DNA from: Roseovarius indicus
GTDB taxonomy: Bacteria; Pseudomonadota; Alphaproteobacteria; Rhodobacterales; Rhodobacteraceae
Length of the DNA stretch: 64,000 bases
Assembly (NCBI RefSeq): GCF_008728195.1
Contig: NZ_CP031598.1
Span: 1,178,001 to 1,242,000, forward strand
Reading direction: 5' to 3'
The notes under the pieces are model-generated. The model had not been told where the DNA came from and did not search any database. It saw only the letters and a list, made by a program, of their open reading frames with translations. The translations under genes and the position numbers were made by a program. Below, in pieces: positions 8,918-17,541 of the stretch; the first letter of the stretch is position 1; every line of letters starts with the position of its first letter.

Positions 8918-9408
8918 CCGCGACAGGGGCCGCCGAAACAGGCGGATCAGGGGCAAAACACGGCCCGGATCGCGGCTTTCGGCCCCGGTCCGGCACGATC
9001 CGGCGTCTCAAACGCTCTTCCGGCCGCCACTGGCCAGACCGCAATCTCCGCCGCATTTGGCAATAACAGACTAACAACCTGAAAGTGAACGATAAAACAT
9101 GGTTCAAGAAAATCAAAAATCGCCAAATCAGCTGCCTGAAAGGCCCGTCGCGGGCCTAACATCAATTCAACATTCATCAATCTACTGGTCGAAAAATTAA
9201 ATATAATGATCGCATACATTCGATTACACTCAATCATGATGGGCAGCCTGTCGTCAGAATGGGTCCATCGGTTTCGAGGCTCCGCCCCGGGTGCGAGAGC
9301 GGTCAGATACCGGCCCGCGACATGGGCCAGGCACACCGCCGACCGCCAGCCATCGGCCTTGGGTCAAGGCTTTCGAAGCTTCAAAATTCAACCAACCGGG
9401 AGGTCGTC
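8918..9408. promoter_or_regulatory. Intergenic region upstream of the Ehu-like importer
   Basis: 491 bases with no credible gene. AGGCCCG (9141-9147), a 3-base loop and CGGGCCT (9151-9157) form a short perfect hairpin that may end the preceding operon, although no T-run follows. The stretch 9060-9245 is AT-rich and contains the ATTCGATT-N5-CAAT element at 9218-9234. The start codon of the importer binding protein is at 9409. Confidence 0.45.
9218..9234 (+). promoter_or_regulatory. Candidate LysR operator before the Ehu-like importer
   Basis: ATTCGATT (9218-9225), five bases, CAAT (9231-9234). It matches the right box of the elements at 181-217 and 19704-19740, but the left TTGACTTA box is absent; the corresponding position is an AT-rich TAAATATA. 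It lies 175 bases before the binding-protein start. Confidence 0.45.
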
Positions 9409-10314
9409 ATGACAAACGACTACGATACACTGAACCAAGAAAAAGCCCCGAGGTTTCGTGGCGTGAAAAGTTTCGCCATGGGGATGGCGGCGGCTCTCGT
9501 TACCGCCACGGGCATCGGCACCGGCGCCGCCAAGGCGGGCCCGCTGATGGACCGGATCGAGGCCGGCGAACCGATCCGCCTCGGCTACATCTCCGCCCCG
9601 CCGTGGTGCGGGCAGGGCCCCGACGGCACGCCCAACGGCTTCGCCAACGAAATCGTCGTCGGCTCGCTCAAGGCGGCCGGGTTCGACAACATCGAATCCA
9701 TCATCCTGACCGACTGGGCCGGCGTCATTCCCGCGCTCAACGCCGGTCAGTACGACATCGCCTCCTGCGGCCTCTACATCCTCGGCGAGCGCTGCCAGAA
9801 CATGGCCTTCGCCAACCCGCTCGGCGTGATGGGCATGGCCTTCGTCGTGCCCGCCGGCAACCCGCAGGGCATCAACACCGTCGAGGACGTCATCGAGAAG
9901 GGCATCAAGCTCAGCACGACGGCCGGTTCCGCCGGGCAGAAATACGCCAAGGAAGGCAACGTGCCCGAAGGCCAGATGACCATCCTGACCAGCGACGCCG
10001 AGGTCTTCGCCGCGATGAACTCCGGCCGGGTCGATGCCGCGCTCTACAACTACTTCACCTCGAAAGAGCTGGTAGACCGCAGCAACGGCAAGTTCGAACT
10101 GAGCGATATGTCGAAAATGCCGATCGACACCAAGAACTGGCCGGCCGCGGGCTTCCGCCCCGACGATGCCGACTTCGTCGAGCTCTACAACGAGGGGCAG
10201 AAAAAATACCTCGGCTCCGAGGAGATGCTGGCCGTCGTCGAGGATGACGGGTTCACCGAGATGAACATTCCCGATCCGTCCGTGACCGCCGACTGGGTCT
10301 GCGAGAACCGCTGA
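9409..10314 (+). CDS. ABC importer substrate-binding protein, polar amino-acid / EhuB-like
   Basis: A 301-residue periplasmic binding protein of the PBP2 type. A Sec signal segment (AMGMAAALVTATGIGTGAAKAG, split here by an unusually long polar leader of about 20 residues) precedes the mature domain starting around GPLMDRI. PPWCGQGPDGTPNGFANEI and ILTDWAGVIPALNAGQYDIASCGLYILGERC are typical ligand-pocket segments, and the overall arrangement resembles the ectoine/hydroxyectoine protein EhuB. Start at ATG 9409, 6 bases after GGGAGG. First gene of an importer operon with two permeases and an ATPase. The ligand is uncertain; a polar, amino-acid-like compound is likely. Confidence 0.88.
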   Translation: MTNDYDTLNQEKAPRFRGVKSFAMGMAAALVTATGIGTGAAKAGPLMDRIEAGEPIRLGYISAPPWCGQGPDGTPNGFANEIVVGSLKAAGFDNIESIILTDWAGVIPALNAGQYDIASCGLYILGERCQNMAFANPLGVMGMAFVVPAGNPQGINTVEDVIEKGIKLSTTAGSAGQKYAKEGNVPEGQMTILTSDAEVFAAMNSGRVDAALYNYFTSKELVDRSNGKFELSDMSKMPIDTKNWPAAGFRPDDADFVELYNEGQKKYLGSEEMLAVVEDDGFTEMNIPDPSVTADWVCENR

Positions 10315-10351
10315 TCCCGCAACGACGTCTCGACATGCGAGGGGCCTGAGA

Positions 10352-10373
10352 CGGGCCGGTACATGCCGGCCCG
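10352..10373 (+). other. GC-rich hairpin between binding-protein and permease genes
   Basis: CGGGCCGG (10352-10359), six-base loop, CCGGCCCG (10366-10373) is a perfect 8-bp stem, and GAGGGGCC (10339-10346) can pair with GGCCCCTC (10414-10421). No T-run follows, so this is more likely an mRNA-stabilising or processing element at the 3' end of the binding-protein message than a terminator. A similar hairpin occurs at 21513-21535 in the same position of the other importer operon. Confidence 0.55.
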
Positions 10374-10597
10374 CGGTGGCCCGGCCCTGGGGCATCCCAA
10401 GGGGCGGGTCACGGGCCCCTCCGCCACGAGACACACCGGGCACATAAATAAGTCAATCCGCGGAATGGTCAGCCAAGGCACGGGAAATCCGTGCGCGGGC
10501 AAGCGGGCAGGGCGCATCAAGGCCTTACTCAGCCGCGACCCGCGGTGCTATCCTTCCTTTCAGCTGGTCACAATTTCCGCGAAGGCGTCGGTGAGAA

Positions 10598-11272
10598 ATG
10601 CCATACTTTGAATTCCTCGAGACCTACTCCGACTTCTTCATCAGCGGAACCTGGATCTCGATCCAGATCTACCTGGGCTCCGTGGTGGTCGGCACCGTGT
10701 TTGCCTTGGTCTCGGCGCTGCTGCGCCTGTCTCCCTACAAATCCGTCCGCACGATCGCCGCGGCCTATATCGAGGTGTTCCGCGGCGTGTCGATCGTGGT
10801 CCAGCTCTTCTGGATGTTCTACGCGCTGCCGCTTTTCGGCCTGCAGCTCGAGAAATACTTTACGGGTATTCTCGTGCTCGGCCTGACGATGGGCGCCTAC
10901 GGCGCGGAAATCGTCCGCGGCGGCATCCAGTCAGTACCCAGGGGGCAGTCGGAGGCGTCCGTCGCCCTCAACCTGTCGGCCCGCACGAGGATGCAGCGGA
11001 TCATCCTTCCCCAGGCGGTTCTGATCATGCTGCCCTCCTGGGGCAACCTGATGGTCGAGATGTTCAAGTACTCCTCGCTGGTCTCGATGATCGCGATCTG
11101 GGACCTGATGTTCCGGGTCAAGCAGATCAACCTCGACACGTTCGGCTCCGTCGCGATCCAGAGTTTCGGAACCGCTATGATCATTTACTACCTGCTCAGC
11201 CGCCTCGTCATCTCGCCCGGGATGCGCTGGTTCGAAAAGGCCTGGGCCAGGAAAATAGGGATGGTGCGCTGA
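10598..11272 (+). CDS. ABC importer permease, polar amino-acid type (EhuC-like)
   Basis: A 224-residue integral membrane protein of the His/Glu/Gln permease family, with about five hydrophobic spans (for example WISIQIYLGSVVVGTVFALVS and VLGLTMGAYGAEI). The cytoplasmic EAA loop reads GQSEASVALNLSARTRMQRIILPQA near residues 108-134 and docks onto the ATPase. It is separated from the binding-protein gene by 283 bases containing a hairpin, and from the second permease by a single base. Together they would form the heterodimeric channel. Confidence 0.9.
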   Translation: MPYFEFLETYSDFFISGTWISIQIYLGSVVVGTVFALVSALLRLSPYKSVRTIAAAYIEVFRGVSIVVQLFWMFYALPLFGLQLEKYFTGILVLGLTMGAYGAEIVRGGIQSVPRGQSEASVALNLSARTRMQRIILPQAVLIMLPSWGNLMVEMFKYSSLVSMIAIWDLMFRVKQINLDTFGSVAIQSFGTAMIIYYLLSRLVISPGMRWFEKAWARKIGMVR

Positions 11273-11273
11273 T

Positions 11274-11948
11274 ATGGGTTTCACTTGGCAATGGGATTAC
11301 ATGTTCGAGGTGCTCCCGCGGCTGCTGGGCGCCACGGGCAACACGCTTCTGGCCGCGATCGGCGGATACGCCATCGCCGTGGTCATCGGCCTCGTCTTCG
11401 CCCTGGGACAGCGCACGCCCTTCTGGCTCGTCAACCGGATCGTCCGTGAATGCGTCGAATTCATCCGCTCGACGCCGCTGCTCCTGCAGATCTTCTTCGT
11501 CTTCTTCGTCGGGCCGCAGTTCGGCATCTTCCTGTCGCCGTGGGTGGCGGGGCTGCTCGCCATCGGCGTGCATTACGGCTCCTACCTCTCCGAGGTCTAC
11601 CGTGCCGGTCTCGAAAGCGTGCCGAAGGGCCAGTGGGAAGCCGCCAAGGCGCTCAACCTCAGCACATGGCGCACCTACACGCGGATCATCATTCCGCAAT
11701 CGCTGCCGCCTTCGGTGCCGGCCATGGGCAACTACCTCGTGTCGATCTTCAAGGATACGCCCATGCTCTCGGCCATCGGCGTGCCCGAACTGGTTCTTCG
11801 CGCCACCGAGGTCGGCTCCGAGGTCTACCGGTTCCTTGAACCCTTCACCCTTGTCGGCATCATCTTCCTGGTGATCTCTCTGGTCGCCGCCGCCGGGGTC
11901 CGCAAATTCGAGCAGAAGGTCCGCCGCGCGATGGGCCTTAGTCAATAG
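11274..11948 (+). CDS. ABC importer permease, polar amino-acid type (EhuD-like)
   Basis: A 224-residue permease paired with the previous gene. The EAA loop is [27 protein letters not shown] (about residues 118-144), and the N-terminal [18 protein letters not shown] resembles EhuD-type proteins. Hydrophobic spans cover most of the rest, ending in [17 protein letters not shown]. It starts one base after the stop of the first permease and is followed by the ATPase after 8 bases, so all three are surely co-transcribed. Confidence 0.9.
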   Translation: MGFTWQWDYMFEVLPRLLGATGNTLLAAIGGYAIAVVIGLVFALGQRTPFWLVNRIVRECVEFIRSTPLLLQIFFVFFVGPQFGIFLSPWVAGLLAIGVHYGSYLSEVYRAGLESVPKGQWEAAKALNLSTWRTYTRIIIPQSLPPSVPAMGNYLVSIFKDTPMLSAIGVPELVLRATEVGSEVYRFLEPFTLVGIIFLVISLVAAAGVRKFEQKVRRAMGLSQ

Positions 11949-11956
11949 AGGAACAC

Positions 11957-12781
11957 ATGACCGATACACTCACCGACAAGCAGAAATTCCCGCTCAAGCT
12001 GAGTGAACCCTGCCCGATGGTGCGCATGGCAGGCGTTCGCAAATGCTATGGCGATCTTGTCGTGCTCGACGATCTCGACCTCGACATCGCGGCCAACGAA
12101 ACCGTCTCGATCATCGGGCCCTCCGGCTCGGGCAAGACGACGGTGTTGCGCGTCCTGATGACGCTCGAGGAAATCAACGGCGGCGTCGTCTATGTCGACG
12201 GAGAGCCGCTCACCCACATGGACAAGAACGGCCAACTCGTCCCCGCCAGCACCAAGCACCAGCGCAAGCAGCGCTCGAACATCGGCATGGTGTTCCAGCA
12301 CTTCAACCTCTTTCCCCACATGTCCGCGCTGGAAAACTGCATGGAGGCGCCCGTGCAGGTGCTGGGCCTGTCCAAGGCCGAAGCCAAGGACCGCGCCGAA
12401 GGCCTGCTCGACATGGTCGGCCTCGCCGACAAGATGGGCGAACACCCGCTCCGCCTTTCGGGCGGCCAACAACAGCGCGTCGCCATCGCCCGCGCGCTTG
12501 CCATGCGCCCCAAGGTCATGCTCTTCGACGAGGTCACCTCCGCCCTCGACCCCGAGGTGATCGGCGAGGTGCTCTCGGTCATCCGCAAGCTCTCGGAAGA
12601 GTTCAGCCTGACCATGGTCATGGTCACCCACCAGATGGGCTTCGCACGGGAAATTTCCGACAGGGTCTGCTTCTTCGACAACGGCAGCATCGCCGAAATG
12701 GGCGAGCCCGAGCAGATATTCACCGAACCCCAGAACCCCCGCACCCAGCAATTCCTCTCCGCGGTGCTCGAGGCCGGCTGA
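11957..12781 (+). CDS. ABC importer ATPase, polar amino-acid type (EhuA-like)
   Basis: A 274-residue ABC ATPase. Walker A GPSGSGKT lies at about residues 54-61, the Q-loop in [13 protein letters not shown], the signature LSGGQQQR near 163, Walker [15 protein letters not shown], and the switch His in VMVTHQMGF. The insertion between Walker A and the Q-loop ([20 protein letters not shown]) is typical of EhuA-like proteins. It energises the importer encoded just upstream. A hairpin terminator lies at 12807-12839 after its stop. Confidence 0.93.
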   Translation: MTDTLTDKQKFPLKLSEPCPMVRMAGVRKCYGDLVVLDDLDLDIAANETVSIIGPSGSGKTTVLRVLMTLEEINGGVVYVDGEPLTHMDKNGQLVPASTKHQRKQRSNIGMVFQHFNLFPHMSALENCMEAPVQVLGLSKAEAKDRAEGLLDMVGLADKMGEHPLRLSGGQQQRVAIARALAMRPKVMLFDEVTSALDPEVIGEVLSVIRKLSEEFSLTMVMVTHQMGFAREISDRVCFFDNGSIAEMGEPEQIFTEPQNPRTQQFLSAVLEAG

Positions 12782-12806
12782 GCCGCCCCATTCACCGGGC
12801 AAAGAA

Positions 12807-12839
12807 AAACCGGGCAGGTCGCTCACCTCTGCCCGGTTT
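12807..12839. terminator. Bidirectional intrinsic terminator between importer A and the MDR gene
   Basis: AAACCGGGCAG (12807-12817) pairs perfectly with CTGCCCGGTTT (12829-12839) around an 11-base loop. T-runs follow on both strands, stronger on the reverse one. It separates convergent genes ending at 12781 (+) and 12877 (-). Confidence 0.8.
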
Positions 12840-12876
12840 CCCGCACGCGCCGGCCGAAACCGGCCCGGGCGTTGTC

Positions 12877-13917
12877 CTACAGTTCAAGCACCAGCTTGCC
12901 GACGTGCTTCTTCTTCAGGAAATCCTCCTGCGCCTGCGCGATATCGGTCAGCTTGTAGGTCCCCGAGATCACCGGCTTGATTTCGCCCTTCTCGATATAG
13001 CTCACGAGGTTCTTGAACACCTCCGGCTCGAACGCCGTGCAGCCGAACAGCGACAGGTCCTTGAAATACATCGTCCGCAGGTCGAGCGTGACCACCGGCC
13101 CGGCAATCGCCCCCGACGTCGCATACCGCCCGCGCGAGCGCATCACCGTCAGCAGGTGCGGCCATTCCTCGCCGCCCACCAGGTCGATCACCACGTCGAC
13201 ACTGTTGATCCCCAGCGTCTCGACAAGGTCGGCGTCGCGGTCCACGGTCCGGCTGGCGCCGATCGCCTTCACCTTGTCGGCCTTGTCGTCGCGCACCACG
13301 CCGATCACCTCGGCGCCCCGCCGCGCGGCCAGCTGCACCGCGGCCGAGCCCACGCCGCCCGACGCGCCCGTCACCAGCACCACGTCGCCCGCCGACACAC
13401 CGGCCCGGCTGACAAGGTTCTCCGCCGTCGAATAGGAGCACGGGAACGAGGCCAGTTCGACATTGCTCAGATCGCTCTCGACCTTGTGCGCGTTCTCGGT
13501 TGGCGCCACCGTGTACTCGGCAAACGCCCCGTCGCATTCAGCCCCGAAATACTTCACCGGGTTCCGGAACAGCGGTTCCACGATCACCCGATCACCGATC
13601 CGGCTTTCGTCCACGCCTTCCCCCACGGCGACGATCTCGCCACAGGCATCCGCGCCCTGGATCCGCGGGAAATACACCCCGCCGCCTTCCCAGACGCCCT
13701 CGGCCAGCTGCTGGTTCTCTTCTTCGCTGTCCTCGTCCTGCGCGTACCACGCCAGCCGCACGTTGATTTCCGTGTTGTTGACGCCCGCCGCCAGCACCTT
13801 GATCAGCACCTCGCCCTTGCCGATCTCGGGCACGGGCACGTCCTTGTATTGCAGCTTGTCGTAATCCCCCTGTCCGGTCAGGACCATGGCTTTCATCGTC
13901 TCGGGAATATCGGTCAT
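12877..13917 (-). CDS. MDR-family (zinc-type/quinone-reductase-like) dehydrogenase
   Basis: A 346-residue medium-chain dehydrogenase/reductase. GroES-like N-terminal domain (GEVLIKVLAAGVNNTEIN, then FPRIQGADACGEIVAVGEGV) and Rossmann motif VTGASGGVGSAAVQLAARRGAEVIGVV near residues 183-210. The typical cluster of structural-zinc cysteines is not visible, so it is closer to quinone oxidoreductase-like members. It is the last gene of the reverse-strand run SDR, HIBADH-like, MDR belonging to cassette B. NAD(P)H-dependent oxidation or reduction of a carbonyl or enone product is expected. Confidence 0.85.
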   Translation of the reverse strand: MTDIPETMKAMVLTGQGDYDKLQYKDVPVPEIGKGEVLIKVLAAGVNNTEINVRLAWYAQDEDSEEENQQLAEGVWEGGGVYFPRIQGADACGEIVAVGEGVDESRIGDRVIVEPLFRNPVKYFGAECDGAFAEYTVAPTENAHKVESDLSNVELASFPCSYSTAENLVSRAGVSAGDVVLVTGASGGVGSAAVQLAARRGAEVIGVVRDDKADKVKAIGASRTVDRDADLVETLGINSVDVVIDLVGGEEWPHLLTVMRSRGRYATSGAIAGPVVTLDLRTMYFKDLSLFGCTAFEPEVFKNLVSYIEKGEIKPVISGTYKLTDIAQAQEDFLKKKHVGKLVLEL

Positions 13918-13982
13918 ATGTCTCGTACCCTCCTTGGGAGTTTGAATGTGTCACCTGCCGCCCGCCGGGCGACCCGGTCTCG

Positions 13983-14897
13983 TCACGAACCGGGCAGGCC
14001 CGCCGCCGCCGTCAGACGCGACAGGGCGACCCCGTTCCTCTCTTCCAGAAGCCGGATCGCCTGAAGGCACCCGACATTTTCGCCGTAACTCTCGCGCGCC
14101 TCGTTGAAGACCCGCCCGCTCAGCTCGGTGGCCGGCAGCTCCAGACCCATCTTGCCCGCCAGCTCCAGCGTCAGCCGGATATCCTTGCATGCCAGAGACA
14201 TCACGAAATCCGACGCGTAATCGCCCGACATGATCTTTCCGCCATCGGTCTGCGCCACGAAACTGTCGGCATAGCTCGACTTGATCGCCTCCAGCGCATG
14301 CCCGGTATCGATCCCGTACTTGGTGGCAAAGATCATCCCCTCGCCAAGCGCCACCGCGTTCACGAAAGCCACGAAATTTGTCACCAGCTTGATGACCGTG
14401 CCGCTGCCAAGCGCGCCGAAGTGAAACACCTCCGCCGCCATCGCGTCCAGCACCGGCCGCACCGTCTCGAACGCCGCCTCCGGCCCCCCGGCAAAGACCG
14501 TGATCTTGCCCGCATGGGCGTTCAGAACCCCTCCCGTCACCGGCACGTCCAGCGTCTCGGCGCCTTTCTCGGCCATCAGCGCGGCAAGCGTCCGGATCAC
14601 CTCGATCTCGTTGGTGGTCAGGTCGACCCAGACGGCACCCGCCCCGATCCCTTCCAGCACACCGCCCTCACCGGCAATCACCTCTTCCACCTGCGCCGGG
14701 CCGGGCAGGGAGGTCAGAACCACCTCCGCCCCCTGTGCCGCCTCCGCCGGGCTCTCGGCCCACTCGGCCCCCAGCGCGATCAGCGCATCGGCCCGCGACC
14801 GGTCGATATCGAAGACACGCAGCGCATGCCCGGCCTTCAGCAGGTTGGTCGCCATGGGCGTTCCCATCGTGCCCAGGCCGATAAACCCAAGTCTCAT
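13983..14897 (-). CDS. 3-hydroxyisobutyrate-dehydrogenase-family oxidoreductase
   Basis: A 304-residue beta-hydroxyacid dehydrogenase. The dinucleotide motif GLGTMG lies at residues 7-12, DVPVTGG is the substrate loop, and GSGTVIKLVTNF carries the catalytic Lys. I take the ATG at 14897 (GGGAG 9 bases before it) because the protein then begins MRLGFIGLGTMG as usual; the longer frame from 14945 overlaps the SDR gene. It sits between the SDR (25-base gap) and MDR genes on one message. Likely reaction is NAD(P)-dependent oxidation of a 3-hydroxy acid. Confidence 0.9.
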   Translation of the reverse strand: MRLGFIGLGTMGTPMATNLLKAGHALRVFDIDRSRADALIALGAEWAESPAEAAQGAEVVLTSLPGPAQVEEVIAGEGGVLEGIGAGAVWVDLTTNEIEVIRTLAALMAEKGAETLDVPVTGGVLNAHAGKITVFAGGPEAAFETVRPVLDAMAAEVFHFGALGSGTVIKLVTNFVAFVNAVALGEGMIFATKYGIDTGHALEAIKSSYADSFVAQTDGGKIMSGDYASDFVMSLACKDIRLTLELAGKMGLELPATELSGRVFNEARESYGENVGCLQAIRLLEERNGVALSRLTAAAGLPGS

Positions 14898-14922
14898 CAA
14901 GCAGCTCCCTGTTATCTTGTCG

Positions 14923-15675
14923 TCAACCGGCCGCCACGCCGCCATCGACGGGAAGGATCACCCCGTTCACATGCCTTGCCGCGCCCGAGACAAGGAAACC
15001 GATCGTATGCGCGATATCCTCCGGCGTGGCGACCCGCCCGCTGGGGCTCTGGCTGGCCCATCTCTCCAGCATCACGTCCTTCGCGATACCCTGCCGAAGC
15101 CCGAGATCCTCCAGCATCGGCGTATCCACCGAGCCGGGGCACACACAATTGACGGTGATCCCTTCCTTGGCATGCTCCAGCGCCATCGCCTTGGTCATCA
15201 TCACCATCGCGCCCTTGCTGGCACAATAGGCGGCAAGGTAAGGCGCCCCGTCGAACCCGTAGGTCGAGGCGACATTGACGATCGACCCGGCATGCCCGGC
15301 CTCGTGAAACTGCCGCACGGCGGCACGCGACAGGTAATAGGCGGAATCGCAGTTGATCGCGAAATGCCGCCGCCAGAAATCGTCGCTCGTCTCGGTCGTC
15401 GGGCAGCGTTCGCAGATGCCCGCGTTGTTCACCAGCGCATCCAGCCGCCCGAACCGCTCGACCGCCGCCGCCACCAGCCTGTCGGCCACCGTCGGATCTT
15501 CCAGGTCGGCACTCTCGAAATGCACCTTCTCCTGGCCCAGCTCACCGATCAGCGCCTCGGCCGCCGCCGCGTTGCGCCCGCAGATCACCACCTGCCAGCC
15601 CTGCGAAACAAGAACCCGCGCCGTTGCGGCGCCGATGCCCGAGGTGCCCCCAGTGACCAAAGCGACAGATGACAT
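14923..15675 (-). CDS. Short-chain dehydrogenase/reductase
   Basis: A 250-residue classical SDR. TGGTSGIG (residues 8-15) binds NAD(P), NNAG follows near 86, catalytic Ser is in VNVASTYG, and YCASK provides the Tyr-Lys pair. The C-terminus SGAARHVNGVILPVDGGVAAG is typical. It is downstream of NYN-B but an intrinsic terminator lies between them at 15694-15724, so it may depend on read-through or on its own promoter. Probable role: oxidation of a hydroxyl group within the cassette B pathway. Confidence 0.92.
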   Translation of the reverse strand: MSSVALVTGGTSGIGAATARVLVSQGWQVVICGRNAAAAEALIGELGQEKVHFESADLEDPTVADRLVAAAVERFGRLDALVNNAGICERCPTTETSDDFWRRHFAINCDSAYYLSRAAVRQFHEAGHAGSIVNVASTYGFDGAPYLAAYCASKGAMVMMTKAMALEHAKEGITVNCVCPGSVDTPMLEDLGLRQGIAKDVMLERWASQSPSGRVATPEDIAHTIGFLVSGAARHVNGVILPVDGGVAAG

Positions 15676-15693
15676 GTGACCGGACCTCCACGT

Positions 15694-15724
15694 AAAAAAA
15701 CCGGGCGATCATCGATCGCCCGGG
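15694..15724 (-). terminator. Intrinsic terminator between NYN-B and the SDR gene
   Basis: On the reverse strand a perfect 10-bp stem (arms 15714-15723 and 15701-15710, three-base loop) is followed immediately by seven T (complement of 15694-15700). It lies just after the NYN-B stop and 18 bases before the SDR start, dividing hydrolase-NYN from SDR-HIBADH-MDR. Confidence 0.85.
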
Positions 15725-15740
15725 TCCAGGGACGGAGAAT

Positions 15741-16280
15741 TCAGAAATTCGGCTGCGGGCCTTCGATCTTGTGACGGATGACCTGCTCGTTGGTCAGAAC
15801 CGCGTAATTGTCACAGCACTCTTCCAGCTCGTTGGTCGGGTCCACGACGAAACGGAAAAAGCTCACGTTGACCGTCTTGCCGGCCTCACGCACCGCCGTG
15901 ATGGCCGGTTCCAGGTCGGGCCGCCGGCTGATCACCAGCGCGGTGTCGAACTTGTCGGCATAGGCATCCGCCATCATCTTCGCCGACAACCGCGTATCGA
16001 CACCCCGGTCGACGAAAACCTGCGCCTTCTGTTCGGTCCGGCCGATATGCACGGTCAGCCCCTGGTCCTCGTAGCGGGCCATCAGCTTCTCGTCGTTCTT
16101 GCGCCGGTTGGGGTATTGCACCTCCGATGACAGGTTCATGAAATAGTGGATTTCGCCCACCTCACCGTCACCGGCCAGCTCCTCGACCAGCGCCTTGAGG
16201 TTCATCCGCATGGACATGCCCTGGCCCCGCACACCATCCTGGAAGAAGGCGCCGTCGATATATGCGTTAACTTTGCTCAT
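15741..16280 (-). CDS. NYN-fold protein (NYN-B), paralogue of NYN-A
   Basis: A 179-residue NYN-like protein: VNAYIDGAFF at the N-terminus, DRGVDTRLSAKM in the middle, ALVISRRPDLEPAITAVREAGKTVNVSFF in the last third. Compared with canonical NYN ribonucleases the first Asp and the RGVD Asp are kept, but ATD is SAK and SGD is SRR, the same kind of loss as in NYN-A. The second of two adjacent ATG codons (16280) is chosen, as it lies 6 bases from GGAG. It follows hydrolase-B by 29 bases and is followed by a strong terminator. Function unknown; the repeated pairing with the hydrolase suggests a shared job. Confidence 0.75.
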   Translation of the reverse strand: MSKVNAYIDGAFFQDGVRGQGMSMRMNLKALVEELAGDGEVGEIHYFMNLSSEVQYPNRRKNDEKLMARYEDQGLTVHIGRTEQKAQVFVDRGVDTRLSAKMMADAYADKFDTALVISRRPDLEPAITAVREAGKTVNVSFFRFVVDPTNELEECCDNYAVLTNEQVIRHKIEGPQPNF

Positions 16281-16309
16281 CATATGCTCCGTATCTCGTC
16301 GCCAGGGCG

Positions 16310-17236
16310 TCAGTGTTTCTTGAAGAAATCAACGACCGCGTTGCAGGTCGGGCTGTCCGGGTGGCCCATCTCGAAGATGTAGGTCGAGTGATCCTCGTCC
16401 GGGATGATCACCAGGCTGCCGTCGAGCTTCTTCGCCTTCCACGCCTCCAGGAACTCTTCCGCCTGTCGGTGAAACTCGGTCGACTCCTCCTCGGCCACCA
16501 TCAACTGAATGGGCGGCGCGCTGTCGGGAATATGCAGGATCGCGCTCTGCGTCTGCACCGACTCGCCGTTCAACTGCACGAACCCGTTGAGATAGGAATG
16601 TTGAATCACCCGCATGTCGAAGATCCCGCTCAGCGGCACCACCGCCTTCAGCACATCCGCCGGCAGGCCGTGCTGCACCCAGTCGGTCACCGCCATCATC
16701 CCGGCCTGCTGCCCGCCGGCCGAATGGCCCGCAAGATAGATCCGGTCGCGGTCGCCATTGATCTCGTCGGCATGCTCATAGGCCCAGGCCACGGCGGCCC
16801 GGTTCGCCTGCGTGATATCCGGAATACGGCCCTTGGGGCACAGCGTGTAATCGCTCACGATAACCGTATAGCCATGCTGCACAAAACCGTAGGCGGTATA
16901 GCTCCAATGCTTCCGCGTGGTCTTCAGCCACCAGCCGCCATGCACGAAAATCAATATCGGCGCCTTCGGATTGGGGTTCGGGAAGACGTCGATCCGTTCC
17001 TCTTCCCGTGCGCCCACCCGGATATCCTCGATGCAGTTCATCGCGTCGCGGGTCTTCATGCTCTGCGTCAGGCAGAACTCGAAATACGGCATCATGTCCG
17101 CATAGCTGCGCGTCAGGTCCAGCTCGGCGCCGATCTCTTCGGGGTTGTTGAACGGAACACCGGGCAACATCGGCGGCTGCGGCACGGCCGCGGCCTGCCC
17201 CGGCAGGTTTACTTCGATCGAGTTCTTCGTTGACAT
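16310..17236 (-). CDS. Alpha/beta hydrolase (hydrolase-B), kynurenine-formamidase-like
   Basis: A 308-residue alpha/beta hydrolase with HGGWW, the nucleophile elbow GHSAGGQQAG and a late IPDEDHST segment for the catalytic His. CIEDIRVGAREEERIDVFP and VIVSDYTLCPKGRIPDITQANRAAVAWAYEHA are nearly the same as in hydrolase-A, establishing paralogy; its N-terminus is longer (MSTKNSIEVNLPGQ onward). First gene of the hydrolase-NYN unit. By analogy with arylformamidase-like enzymes it should cleave an ester or amide; the actual substrate is unknown. Confidence 0.87.
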   Translation of the reverse strand: MSTKNSIEVNLPGQAAAVPQPPMLPGVPFNNPEEIGAELDLTRSYADMMPYFEFCLTQSMKTRDAMNCIEDIRVGAREEERIDVFPNPNPKAPILIFVHGGWWLKTTRKHWSYTAYGFVQHGYTVIVSDYTLCPKGRIPDITQANRAAVAWAYEHADEINGDRDRIYLAGHSAGGQQAGMMAVTDWVQHGLPADVLKAVVPLSGIFDMRVIQHSYLNGFVQLNGESVQTQSAILHIPDSAPPIQLMVAEEESTEFHRQAEEFLEAWKAKKLDGSLVIIPDEDHSTYIFEMGHPDSPTCNAVVDFFKKH

Positions 17237-17541
17237 GAATGCGTCCCCAGAATGGAAAAACCGACGCGCTGCGTGACGCGCACGCGCCTTCGTTACAAGG
17301 GCCGGCGGGAATGCTGTCCTGGCCCGTGGTGAGTGTGTCCTGTTCAGGCGGTCAACCGCCTCGCGCTCCCTGATGCGGCATGACGAAAGGGTGACGAACC
17401 GCCAGGTTCACCCCCCGATACGACGTACCGCACCGTTAGCGTATCATCGCCCCCGCTTCGGGCAATTGAAAATAAACGCATTTTAATTCGAGTTTTTTCA
17501 ATACCGGCGATGGCGCCCGCCACCGCCCGGCGTGACCGCCC
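17237..17541. promoter_or_regulatory. Intergenic region between LysR-B end and hydrolase-B start
   Basis: 305 bases without a gene. The part next to hydrolase-B (17240-17440) is GC-rich and shows nothing I can name. The part 17462-17505 is AT-rich and carries a variant of the two-box element described at 17466-17502. This region must contain the promoter for hydrolase-B unless the message reads through from LysR-B. Confidence 0.4.
17466..17502 (+). promoter_or_regulatory. Candidate LysR operator before hydrolase-B (variant)
   Basis: TTGAAAAT (17466-17473), 12 bases, ATTCGAGT (17486-17493), five bases, CAAT (17499-17502). Spacing is identical to the sites at 181 and 19704. Two bases differ in the right box and three or four in the left box. 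It is about 230 bases upstream of hydrolase-B. Confidence 0.4.

Noticed and set aside
9409..12781. Ectoine/hydroxyectoine importer (ehuABCD) as a firm call
   Set aside because: The likeness to Ehu proteins is clear, but no eut (ectoine degradation) genes surround it; the ligand could be another polar compound.
3060..17236. Kynurenine formamidase (kynB) assignment for the two hydrolases
   Set aside because: Motifs resemble arylformamidases, but no tryptophan dioxygenase or kynureninase genes are present, so a specific name is not justified.
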